A stretch of DNA of 21,573 nt from Dehalococcoidia bacterium (GTDB lineage: Bacteria; Chloroflexota; Dehalococcoidia; Lucifugimonadales; UBA3495), in NCBI GenBank assembly GCA_022823105.1, contig JAJDXU010000368.1, forward strand, positions 1-21,573, in the 5' to 3' direction. Both the position numbers and the translations under genes were made by a program. The notes beneath the pieces are model-generated. The model saw only the letters and a list, made by a program, of their open reading frames with translations. It did not search any database and had not been told where the DNA came from. Shown here piece after piece: positions 6,490 to 13,957 of the stretch; the stretch's first letter is position 1, and every line of letters begins with the position of its first letter.

Positions 6490-7950
6490 ATGTTGGAACG
6501 GGACGCTCAACGGTTCAGGGCCGTTCAGGTCGGCATGTTGATGCGCGCCTACCGAGAATCATTCCCATCGGGCGATGGCGGGAGAGGATTAACCCAGGAA
6601 GAGTTGCTGCGGCGCATGGCGTCGGTGGATAGCAATTACGGTCAGCGATACAGCCACACAACCGTTTCCCGTTGGGAATCGGGCGCCACGCGTCCCAGCA
6701 GGGAACGCCTGGAGGTCTTTGGCAGAGCGCTGAATCTCTCCCAGGTCGAGATCAATGGGTTGGTTGCTCTGGCCGGCTTCGCAGACCCGATTGAACGTGG
6801 CTCAGATGATTCGGAGCCCGAGCCCGAGCCGGATCAAATCGAGCCGGACGCCATACCAGACAGCAGCCCCGCTGGTCCCGCTCCTGAACATCATGAAGGC
6901 GCGCCGCCAAATCGTGCTTTTAACAATACCTCGTCCAAACTGCGCCTTGGCTTTTTCAGTTGCCTGGTGCCCGCAGTCGCCATCATCGGAGGCTGGTACC
7001 TGTGGTCCACGCTGGATTGGAATGCATTGTGGATACCCATCGCCTATATCGGGATCGTAGTCGGCTTGAGACTCGCGGCCGGATTCCAGAGGCAGGAGGC
7101 TGAGCACGAACTGTGCGAGTTCCTCTGCGTTTCGCTTTTCGTGCTGCTGACGACGCCGTTGCTGCAAAGCGCCATGCTCAATATGGACCATTACGGCTTT
7201 CACTCGATCAGGGATTGGGCTGGCACGTCGACACCTTTCATGCTGGCGCTCCTGGTCAACCTGGCTCTGGCAACGATTGCGGGGGCGATGTTCTACGGAC
7301 TGCAGAAACTGCGTTACGGAACTGGGCGGCGGCGGGGCAGCGCTATCCGGCGGGCAGTGTCAGTGGCTCTGCCTCCCATTGGATTGGTTTACATTGTGCT
7401 CGCTGCAATCACCAATCCTGCCGTGTTGGTCCAACTTGGGGTGGTGTTTGCATTTCTTTCCGCAGCTTTTGTCGCTCTGCTCGTTCTGAACGATCCGGAC
7501 GTGGTGCCCCAGAAAGGAGACCGCCGCTTCCTGCTCTGGTCGTTGTTGGTGTTCGGCGGGGTGATGGCCGCCATCGGCGGCGTGTCAATACTCGGCGTCT
7601 ATCTGGTGCCGTCCCTTCCTGCCCAGTTCCCGGATTACAATATGCTCTATTCATGGGATACCGATTTCGCCCGGCTTGGAATCTCCCCCGACGAGGTGAA
7701 GGAACGATTCAACGTTGGCTACTTGTGGCACGCGACGGCGATTTTCGTCTACATGGTTTTCGTCGTCGGCGCCAAGCTGTTCGTGACCATCTACAGTTGG
7801 GAGAGCGACCACACATCCGGCCTCGCCGCCGGGCAACCCCCACCGGGTCCGGACGGCGCGGCCGGTCGGCCTGCCGTGAGCGACCGCGTCCGTTCGTTAT
7901 TCGGCCGTGCGCGGCCCGGTTCTCGTGGCGCCGGGCGCGAGTCGGAATGA
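6490..7950 (+). CDS. XRE-type helix-turn-helix protein with eight predicted membrane helices
   Basis: Residues 16-95 form an XRE/HTH_3-like DNA-binding domain, with LTQEELLRRMA as the first helix pair and HTTVSRWESGATRPSRERL as the recognition helix region. An acidic, proline-rich linker follows (106-140, SEPEPEPDQIEPD). I count eight hydrophobic helices by eye, at about 152-172, 179-198, 208-229, 250-271, 289-308, 311-333, 347-373 and 411-436, then a basic, Gly/Arg-rich tail. The architecture suggests a transcription factor held at the membrane, with the membrane domain as sensor or anchor; that role is inference. The ATG at 6490 is preferred over the one at 6475 because GAGAGGTGA lies just before it. 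The gene stands alone and no target gene is obvious; the nearest downstream gene is the amidohydrolase. Confidence 0.75.
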   Translation: MLERDAQRFRAVQVGMLMRAYRESFPSGDGGRGLTQEELLRRMASVDSNYGQRYSHTTVSRWESGATRPSRERLEVFGRALNLSQVEINGLVALAGFADPIERGSDDSEPEPEPDQIEPDAIPDSSPAGPAPEHHEGAPPNRAFNNTSSKLRLGFFSCLVPAVAIIGGWYLWSTLDWNALWIPIAYIGIVVGLRLAAGFQRQEAEHELCEFLCVSLFVLLTTPLLQSAMLNMDHYGFHSIRDWAGTSTPFMLALLVNLALATIAGAMFYGLQKLRYGTGRRRGSAIRRAVSVALPPIGLVYIVLAAITNPAVLVQLGVVFAFLSAAFVALLVLNDPDVVPQKGDRRFLLWSLLVFGGVMAAIGGVSILGVYLVPSLPAQFPDYNMLYSWDTDFARLGISPDEVKERFNVGYLWHATAIFVYMVFVVGAKLFVTIYSWESDHTSGLAAGQPPPGPDGAAGRPAVSDRVRSLFGRARPGSRGAGRESE

Positions 7951-8052
7951 CGAACTGCGCGACTCCTGCCGCCGCTCGACACTGACAGCCAGCCCAACCG
8001 TGCCGCTGCCCAGCTCGGCGGGACAGCGCGCGGGGGCCGAGGCTCCCACGGC

Positions 8053-8081
8053 TTGACACTCCCGCAGGCACTAACTACGCT
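8053..8081 (+). promoter_or_regulatory. Candidate promoter of the amidohydrolase gene
   Basis: A consensus -35 TTGACA (8053-8058) is followed after 17 nt by TACGCT (8076-8081), a weak -10. The start point would be near 8088, about 62 nt before the ATG. Confidence 0.4.
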
Positions 8082-8149
8082 GACCCAAGCCGGCCGCGGT
8101 CGTTGTCCGGCGACGGTAACCGAACGGGCACTACGGAGGGAAACTCGCG

Positions 8150-9331
8150 ATGGCTACTTACGATCTGATTATCAAAGGCGGAACAGTAATTGATCCAACC
8201 GAGGGCCTGCACGGCGCTTTCGATGTCGGCGTCACCGACGGTAAAATCGCCGCCGTAGCCGCCGACCTCCCCACCGACGACGCTACGCGCGTCGTTGAAG
8301 TCAACGGCAGATACGTCACACCGGGACTGATCGACCTCCACACCCACGTGTACGAGGGCGTCAACGGCAACGGCGTCAACGCCGACCTTGGCGGTGTCAG
8401 GGCCGGCGTGACCACCATGGTCGACGCCGGCAGCAGCGGCTGCGACACCTACGGCGGATTCCCCGCTCACATCATCCCCAACAACCACACCGAGATCATC
8501 CCGTTCCTCCACATCTGCCGCACCGGGCTCGCCACCACACCCGACATATTCGCGCCCAGCAGCATCGATCTGGAGCGGACCATCCAGGTCGTGGAGGAGA
8601 GCAATGGCGTGATTCGCGGCATCAAGGCCCGCATGGTGTCGCCCGCCCTGGAAATCATGGGCATGGAAATGCCCCGCCAGGCCAAGCGCGCGGCCAAAGA
8701 GGCCGGCGTTCGCCTCATGGTCCATATCGGCGATACCGAAAAGCGCTACCCGGCTGAGGTCATCCGCGACCTGCTCCCCATCATGGAGCCCGGCGACATC
8801 GTTACCCACTTCTTTACCGCCAACCCGGGCGGCGTGTTGGATACCGACGGCAACCTGGTTCCCGAAGCGCGCGAGGCCCACGAACGCGGCGTCTGGCTCG
8901 ATACCGCCCACGGCCGCGCCAACTTCAGCTTCGACATCGGCGAGCGCGTCCTGGATCAGGGCGTGGAGCCACACTGCATCAGCACCGACCTCACCGTTCC
9001 AGGCCGTGTCCGCACCGTCCACAGCATGACTGAGATGATGACCCGCTTCCTGGCTATGGGTTTCACCTTCGATCGCGTCGTGGAAATGTGCACCATCAAT
9101 CCGGCCCGCGCAATCGGCGAGGAAGACCGACTGGGCAGCCTGGCGGTGGGCAAACAGGCGGACATCTCGGTCCTGGACATCGAGGAAGGCGACTGGGTCG
9201 TCTACGACGTGCTTGGCAACGGCAGGAAATCCGAGCGCGCCGTCGTTCCGGTATTGTCCGTCAAACGCGGTGAGGTGTTCGAAGCCGGCTGGGGTCCCCG
9301 ACCCTGGGGCTGGACACCGGACAGCGCGTAG
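8150..9331 (+). CDS. Amidohydrolase/deacetylase-family metallohydrolase (dihydroorotase-like)
   Basis: The 393-residue protein has the amidohydrolase-superfamily metal site. It shows H64 and H66 in GLIDLHTH, lysine K159 in GIKARM (the likely carbamylated bridge), H192 in MVHIGD, H220 in VTHFF, and D280 in STDLT as catalytic aspartate. These fit a two-metal hydrolase of cyclic or N-acyl amides. The closest pattern I recognise is the 'amidohydrolase/deacetylase' group related to dihydroorotase, not DHOase itself. The N-terminal DLIIKGGTVIDP and the C-terminal GSLAVGKQADISVLD are the composite beta-sandwich typical of this superfamily. GGAGGG lies 9 nt before the ATG. The substrate cannot be told from the sequence, and no pyrimidine genes are nearby. 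Confidence 0.85.
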   Translation: MATYDLIIKGGTVIDPTEGLHGAFDVGVTDGKIAAVAADLPTDDATRVVEVNGRYVTPGLIDLHTHVYEGVNGNGVNADLGGVRAGVTTMVDAGSSGCDTYGGFPAHIIPNNHTEIIPFLHICRTGLATTPDIFAPSSIDLERTIQVVEESNGVIRGIKARMVSPALEIMGMEMPRQAKRAAKEAGVRLMVHIGDTEKRYPAEVIRDLLPIMEPGDIVTHFFTANPGGVLDTDGNLVPEAREAHERGVWLDTAHGRANFSFDIGERVLDQGVEPHCISTDLTVPGRVRTVHSMTEMMTRFLAMGFTFDRVVEMCTINPARAIGEEDRLGSLAVGKQADISVLDIEEGDWVVYDVLGNGRKSERAVVPVLSVKRGEVFEAGWGPRPWGWTPDSA

Positions 9332-9446
9332 TCACGGTTATCAAAGACCACAAAAACAGCAAACAGCGCCAATGGAATTGTACTGAATGAATTTTGACAA
9401 TGTGGCAAGCCTGAACGGCTCATACGCAGCAAGCAGGGAAATAAAA

Positions 9447-10367
9447 ATGGTTGAAGTGATACTGAGCTCGCCGCGCGGATTCTGCGCCGGCGTCGTCCGT
9501 GCCATTGACGTGGTCGAGGAGTGCCTGAAACGCTTCGGTCCACCCGTCTACGTCAAGCATCAGATCGTCCACAATCCCTACGTGGTCGCCGAACTGGAAC
9601 GCAAGGGCGCCATCACCGTGGAGGAAGTCGACGAGGTTCCCGAAGGATCCCTGGTAGTTTTCTCAGCGCATGGCTCTCCTCCCGAGGACTTCCAACGCGC
9701 CACCGAACGCAGCCTTCGCGTCATCGACGCGGTCTGTCCCCTCGTCACTCGCGTGCACAACGAGGCGAAAAAATACCACCGCGAAGGCAAGCGCGTCCTG
9801 CTCGTCGGACATCAGGGACACCAGGAGGTCCGCGGCACCATGGGTCAGGCTCCCATGACGCTGATCAACGATACGTCGCCGCTGTCCGAGCAGGCCGTCA
9901 GCGCCGACATCGAGTGGCCCGCCGATACCGAGGTGGCCGTTATCACCCAGACCACCCTGTCCGTGGGCGACACCGCCAACGCCATCGGCGCCATCCAGGA
10001 ACGCTTCCCTGCCGCCGTTGTGCGCAACGATATCTGCTACGCCACCACGAACCGGCAGGACGCCGTTACCCAGATGGCCGGCCTCGTGGACGTCGTGCTG
10101 GTGATCGGCGCGCAGAACTCCTCCAACTGCAACCGCCTGCGCGAGGTCGCCGAAGCCAACGGTACCCCTGCGTACCTGATCAACGGCCCCGACGAGATCA
10201 ACCCCGACTGGCTCGTCGGATGCCGCAAAGCCGGCGTAACCTCGGGCGCATCCACCCCCGAAGTCCTGGTGGAAGCCGTCATCGAATCCCTGCGCCCCGA
10301 GCGCGTGACCCTCCTCGAGGGCGCCGAGGAAGACATCACCTTCACCCTCCCGCGCGAACTCCGGTAG
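9447..10367 (+). CDS. ispH: 4-hydroxy-3-methylbut-2-enyl diphosphate reductase
   Basis: IspH is a [4Fe-4S] enzyme that makes isopentenyl and dimethylallyl diphosphate in the last step of the MEP pathway, so this organism probably builds isoprenoids by that route. The three cluster cysteines are C13 (GFCAG), C97 (AVCPLV) and C197 (DICYAT). The diphosphate and proton-relay residues are also there: H42, H75 (SAHGSPP), H125 and E127 (HQEVRGTMG), the TQTTLS loop and SSNCNRL. The length, 306 residues, is normal for the family. The ATG at 9447 matches the family N-terminus and has AGGG about 8 nt upstream. An in-frame ATG at 9387 would add 20 residues without a ribosome site. It follows the amidohydrolase by 115 nt and converges with the 10394 gene. 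Confidence 0.95.
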   Translation: MVEVILSSPRGFCAGVVRAIDVVEECLKRFGPPVYVKHQIVHNPYVVAELERKGAITVEEVDEVPEGSLVVFSAHGSPPEDFQRATERSLRVIDAVCPLVTRVHNEAKKYHREGKRVLLVGHQGHQEVRGTMGQAPMTLINDTSPLSEQAVSADIEWPADTEVAVITQTTLSVGDTANAIGAIQERFPAAVVRNDICYATTNRQDAVTQMAGLVDVVLVIGAQNSSNCNRLREVAEANGTPAYLINGPDEINPDWLVGCRKAGVTSGASTPEVLVEAVIESLRPERVTLLEGAEEDITFTLPRELR

Positions 10368-10393
10368 TCATCGAAGTCAGTGCATCAGGAGAG

Positions 10394-11026
10394 TTACTGC
10401 ATAAGGCTGTTGCCGTTGGGAACGTAGGCCCAGTGGACATGGTAGGTGCGCGCGTCCTCTTCGAAGGTCTCACTGATGACCTCTGCTGCAACGGCGGGAA
10501 GCACTACATCTCGCCCTAGCATCTTTGCGATAAGCGGGGCCCGCTCCACTGCGCGGCGGATGTCGTCCATGCCCGCAGTGTACGATACCTCGACAGCGAA
10601 CGAGACCGGTGCGCCTTCGTAGTTCGTGCCTTCCATCAGGAAATCGATCGCTCCCGCTTTGTCTACCTCGTCTCGCGTCATATAGTTGTTACGGGTCGCG
10701 GCGTTCATATACGCGCCCATTTCGTCCTTGGGAAACATGCGCATCAGGATGCCGTTTGGCGCCAAACGAGCAAAGATGTCTCTTGCGTTTCTCGCTACCA
10801 CCGCTTCGGTTTGCCATCCCTTGATAACCGACACATCCTGATTCGTGCGCTGCTGCTGTTCGGCCAGCCGGTCAACCCGCTCACCTATTTTGGCCACCAG
10901 TTTCTCCAGTTCGGCCATCCTGTTTTGATGGGCAACGTTGGCTTCGGCCTGTGCAGCCGCCATCTCTGCCAGGATGCGTTCCACGCGGTCCAGGCGGTCT
11001 TCATCGGGTCGTTGCGTGGCAGTCAT
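10394..11026 (-). CDS. Coiled-coil protein with degenerate PD-(D/E)XK nuclease-like domain
   Basis: The 210-residue protein begins with a long amphipathic coiled coil (about 8-75, RLDRVERILAEMAAAQ to LAEQQQR). A C-terminal domain follows that resembles the restriction-endonuclease fold found in coiled-coil DUF3782-type proteins. The aspartate is D128 in AIDFL and the E-x-K position reads VEVS (E146, S148), so the catalytic lysine is replaced by serine and cleavage is doubtful. AAGGG lies about 8 nt before the ATG. It is the last gene of a run after the NERD helicase and gpsA (63-nt gap). A DNA-related role is suggested by fold and neighbour only. Confidence 0.65.
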   Translation of the reverse strand: MTATQRPDEDRLDRVERILAEMAAAQAEANVAHQNRMAELEKLVAKIGERVDRLAEQQQRTNQDVSVIKGWQTEAVVARNARDIFARLAPNGILMRMFPKDEMGAYMNAATRNNYMTRDEVDKAGAIDFLMEGTNYEGAPVSFAVEVSYTAGMDDIRRAVERAPLIAKMLGRDVVLPAVAAEVISETFEEDARTYHVHWAYVPNGNSLMQ

Positions 11027-11089
11027 TTGCGTTACCCTTATGTGTCGTTTACCTGATGATATTGTACCGGATGGGACACCGTCCTTGCT

Positions 11090-12103
11090 CTACCATTCAG
11101 CTCGTGGCGGCCGCTCCATCAGCGCAGGGATGCACTCCGCCGCCGGCAGATTTTCAAACAGCACCCGTGACATCAACCGCGTAATCGGCATGTCCACGTC
11201 CAGATTTTCCGCCATCTCCAACGCTGCCACCGTGGTGTTGACGCCCTCCGCCACCGCGTCCATCCCGGCTAGAATATCGTCCAGCGTTCGCCCTTTGGCC
11301 AGTTCTTCACCTACCCGCCGGTTGCGACTCAGTGGACTGCTGCAGGTCGCCATCACGTCGCCCAACCCTGCCAGTCCGGCAAATGTCGTCAACTGAGCGC
11401 CCGCGGCAATACCCAGGCGTCCGATCTCGCTCAGGCCACGGGTAACCAGCGCCGCTTTGGCGTTGTCCCCAGCGCCCAGACCGTCCGCCATCCCGGCCGC
11501 CAGCGCTATGATGTTTTTCAGCGACCCGCCCAACTCGACGCCCACAACGTCGTCGCTGGTGTAAACGCGAAACGCCGGCGACATCAGCGTGTCCTGCACC
11601 AATCGCCGGGCCGTTTCCTCCAACGCGGCTACCACCGTCAACGCCGGCTTGCCCGCCATGATTTCGCCCGCCAGGTTGGGACCCGATAGCACGGCGAACC
11701 GTCCCGGAGCATGGTGCGGCAACTCCTCGGCCAATACCTCGCTCATCCGCAATCCCGCCGGCAACTCCAGCCCTTTCGTAACGCTCAACATCACCGCATC
11801 CTGCGGGATCGCTTCTGCGACTCGCCGCACATTCTCCCTGAACCGGTCCGAGGGCGTCGCAATAACCACAAGCCCCGCATCGGTGAGCGCAACGCCGGGA
11901 TCATGTTCTACCGAAAGCGCCGGCGGAAACGGGACTCCCGGCAGTCGCCTGGTGTGCTCCCCGGACTGCTTCAGCTCATCCGCTTCGTCTCGCGTACGGC
12001 AGAGCAGGCGCACGGGCACGTCCGCTCTTGCGGTCAGCACTGCCAGCGTGGTGCCCCAAGTCGTCGTTCCGACCACGGTGGTGGTTATATTATGATCAGG
12101 CAA
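11090..12103 (-). CDS. gpsA: NAD(P)-dependent glycerol-3-phosphate dehydrogenase
   Basis: GpsA reduces dihydroxyacetone phosphate to sn-glycerol 3-phosphate, the backbone of phospholipids. The 337-residue protein has the full family pattern: LSVTKGLE with K110, the catalytic lysine K196 in ELGGSLKNIIALAAG, DNAKAAL, and FAGLAGLGDVMATC with D249. The nucleotide-binding loop reads VGTTTWGTTLA, so the central glycine of the usual GxGxWGT is Thr. This is a mild departure that need not stop binding. I place the start at TTG 12101-12103, since no ATG or GTG fits the N-terminus before the Rossmann strand. It overlaps the stop of the NERD helicase by 8 nt, which points to translational coupling. Confidence 0.92.
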   Translation of the reverse strand: MPDHNITTTVVGTTTWGTTLAVLTARADVPVRLLCRTRDEADELKQSGEHTRRLPGVPFPPALSVEHDPGVALTDAGLVVIATPSDRFRENVRRVAEAIPQDAVMLSVTKGLELPAGLRMSEVLAEELPHHAPGRFAVLSGPNLAGEIMAGKPALTVVAALEETARRLVQDTLMSPAFRVYTSDDVVGVELGGSLKNIIALAAGMADGLGAGDNAKAALVTRGLSEIGRLGIAAGAQLTTFAGLAGLGDVMATCSSPLSRNRRVGEELAKGRTLDDILAGMDAVAEGVNTTVAALEMAENLDVDMPITRLMSRVLFENLPAAECIPALMERPPRAEW

Positions 12104-13835
12104 GGCGACTTTCGATTTCCGGCTTCAGAGCGGAATGGGCCAACACGGTCAGTGCCCCTCGGGCACGGCTCATGCCTATGTACGCGTGAGGCCCGTCAAA
12201 CCCCCGGTCCAGCCGTTCCAGTATCAGCACCACAACGTGGCTTTCCATGCCCTTGAAAGATTGCACCGAGCAAAATCTCAGGTGTGCAGGGTCCTCATCA
12301 TCCACATCCAACCTGCTGCCACGTGAGTGGTCGAACAGTGGATACGACCCGTACGTCCGGTTGGCGTCCAGGCCGGAGGTTTCCAGTCGGTTCGTCGCCA
12401 GCACCGTTATTTCACCGATGCGCACGTCCTCTGCCAGCAGGCGGTGGATCTCCTCGTCCAGTTCGTTGGACAGTTCGTCCGCATCACCCCAATATACGTA
12501 ATCCGGCACTGGCCCGTGCACGTCGGGGTTGATGGTTGCGGGCTGCTCCCCGCGCCCGATCAGCGCCGTGTGACGCGCGATGGGCGGCGTGTTCCGGCAG
12601 TTGATAATCAGTTGTCGCCTGGCCGGGTGCGCGAAATACTGCAGCAGCGCCCTTTCCGGATCGGCGCTTCCGCTCAGGTATATTGCCTGGTTCGTAAAGT
12701 CGCCGAACATGGCCCAGCGGCCCTGCTCCAGGCCGCCGTCCAACGTCAGGTCCATTATTTTCAGGTAGGGCGACTGGCACAAATCCTGCGCTTCGTCCAC
12801 GATGAGGACGTCGAAAAGCGGCCCCGTTTCTCGTAGGGCCCGCCTCGAATATTCCGGGAACACGTTCTCATAAAGATCGGAGTTGTCCACCGTCAGGTCG
12901 AACCTGACAAACTCGTTCCCGAGCGAACCGGCCTGTATGATTGGCGTCATCAGGTCGTGCCAGAACGAGCCCGCAGTGATGCCGTGTGTTCCCTCCGTGC
13001 ATTCCTTCAGCCAGTTGGCCAGCAGCCGGTTGAAACACACCAGCGCCACCCGGTGACCCGCTTCCGCCGCACGACGGGCGCACTCAATCGCCAGCAATGT
13101 TTTGCCGGTGCCGGCCGCGCCCTTGAACAGGCAGCGATCATTATCCCGCGCCAGGTCCAGCGCCGCATATTGCTCCTCGGTGAGCCGAATCAGTTGCTCG
13201 TTGATGTGGTCGAGGGTGGGACCAACGGCGGTGACCAGGTCCATCGTGAAGTCGGGAACCAGGTATTTGCGCAGCCGATCCACCATCTGCGCCGTGAACG
13301 GCGTGCGCGCTGCCGCCCTGCGGCCGGTTGCCGGTCGCATCCGCAATGCCGCGGTTTGCAGCCGTCGCCCCAGCGATATGCCGGACTCAAGGTCGTCGTG
13401 GTCAATCACGTGGCGGGTGGGGCGTCGAACCCCATCCGGCCAGTTGGTGTCGGTGAACACGACGACGCACTCAGTGGGTATCTGGGCCTCCGGTGATCCT
13501 GCCCCGAACTGCCGCTCCAGCTCATCGTGCAGGGCGTACATCGCGTTTTCCGCCTGGCGCACCGGAGGCTCCACCAACTGCCCGGTTGCCAGCGTGCGCC
13601 ATTCTTCCGCCCGAACGTCGAACCCGCCACCCTTGACCTCAATGCAGATGATGCCGTATCCCGGCGCCATCGCCAGAAAATCGATCTCCCTGGGATTCCC
13701 CGTTGCCGGCATGTGCCCAGACGAATGGAGCACCACCCAACCATGCGTGGCCGGGTCACACTTGATCAGATCAAAAACCCTGCGCTCCGAGGGCGGAGCG
13801 TCGGCCGGAATGGTCTCCGGTATCATCGTAGCCAT
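12096..13835 (-). CDS. NERD nuclease-domain and superfamily 1 helicase protein
   Basis: The 579-residue protein starts with a NERD domain (about 10-130). NERD is a nuclease-related fold, shown here by REIDFLA (D52) and IEVKGGG (E66, K68). A UvrD/Rep-type ATPase follows, with Q-motif region TEEQYAALDLA, Walker A GAAGTGKT (239-246), Walker B VDEAQD (346-351), SFKGMESHVVVL and the motif-VI region AYIGMSRARGAL near the C-terminus. NERD-helicase fusions are linked to DNA processing and appear in some phage-defence loci, but none of the usual defence partners is next to this one. The downstream neighbour gpsA overlaps by 8 nt. The start at 13835 is chosen where conserved sequence begins. It has no clear ribosome site; the open frame continues upstream to 14015 but overlaps the preceding gene and looks non-coding there. 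Confidence 0.85.
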   Translation of the reverse strand: MATMIPETIPADAPPSERRVFDLIKCDPATHGWVVLHSSGHMPATGNPREIDFLAMAPGYGIICIEVKGGGFDVRAEEWRTLATGQLVEPPVRQAENAMYALHDELERQFGAGSPEAQIPTECVVVFTDTNWPDGVRRPTRHVIDHDDLESGISLGRRLQTAALRMRPATGRRAAARTPFTAQMVDRLRKYLVPDFTMDLVTAVGPTLDHINEQLIRLTEEQYAALDLARDNDRCLFKGAAGTGKTLLAIECARRAAEAGHRVALVCFNRLLANWLKECTEGTHGITAGSFWHDLMTPIIQAGSLGNEFVRFDLTVDNSDLYENVFPEYSRRALRETGPLFDVLIVDEAQDLCQSPYLKIMDLTLDGGLEQGRWAMFGDFTNQAIYLSGSADPERALLQYFAHPARRQLIINCRNTPPIARHTALIGRGEQPATINPDVHGPVPDYVYWGDADELSNELDEEIHRLLAEDVRIGEITVLATNRLETSGLDANRTYGSYPLFDHSRGSRLDVDDEDPAHLRFCSVQSFKGMESHVVVLILERLDRGFDGPHAYIGMSRARGALTVLAHSALKPEIESRLA

Positions 13836-13896
13836 GCGCGGTACGGTCTGGTTGGCCTGTGTATTAGAACGACAGGGTAGGTTGCGCTGGGTGCGG

Positions 13897-13934
13897 GCCG
13901 GCAAGCATAGGCCGGCGACATTGCGCCGCCGGCC
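13897..13934 (-). terminator. GC-rich hairpins after the luciferase-like gene
   Basis: Just past the stop at 13958 the minus strand holds an 8-bp stem, GGCCGGCG/CGCCGGCC (13927-13934 with 13910-13917). A second stem of GCCGGC arms (13911-13916 with 13897-13902) shares one arm with the first, so the two exclude each other. No T-tract follows either stem, so termination would be inefficient or factor-dependent. A small GCCCG/CGGGC stem sits at the stop codon itself. Confidence 0.4.
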
Positions 13935-13957
13935 TGAATCACGCCCGAAGTTGCGGG

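Noticed and set aside
8075..9022. Minus-strand frame of 315 codons opposite the amidohydrolase
   Set aside because: Asp/Val/Ala/Gly-rich antisense shadow of the amidohydrolase gene.
9521..10519. Second long plus-strand frame over ispH
   Set aside because: Arg/His-rich frame shadow; all IspH cysteines and motifs lie in the other frame.
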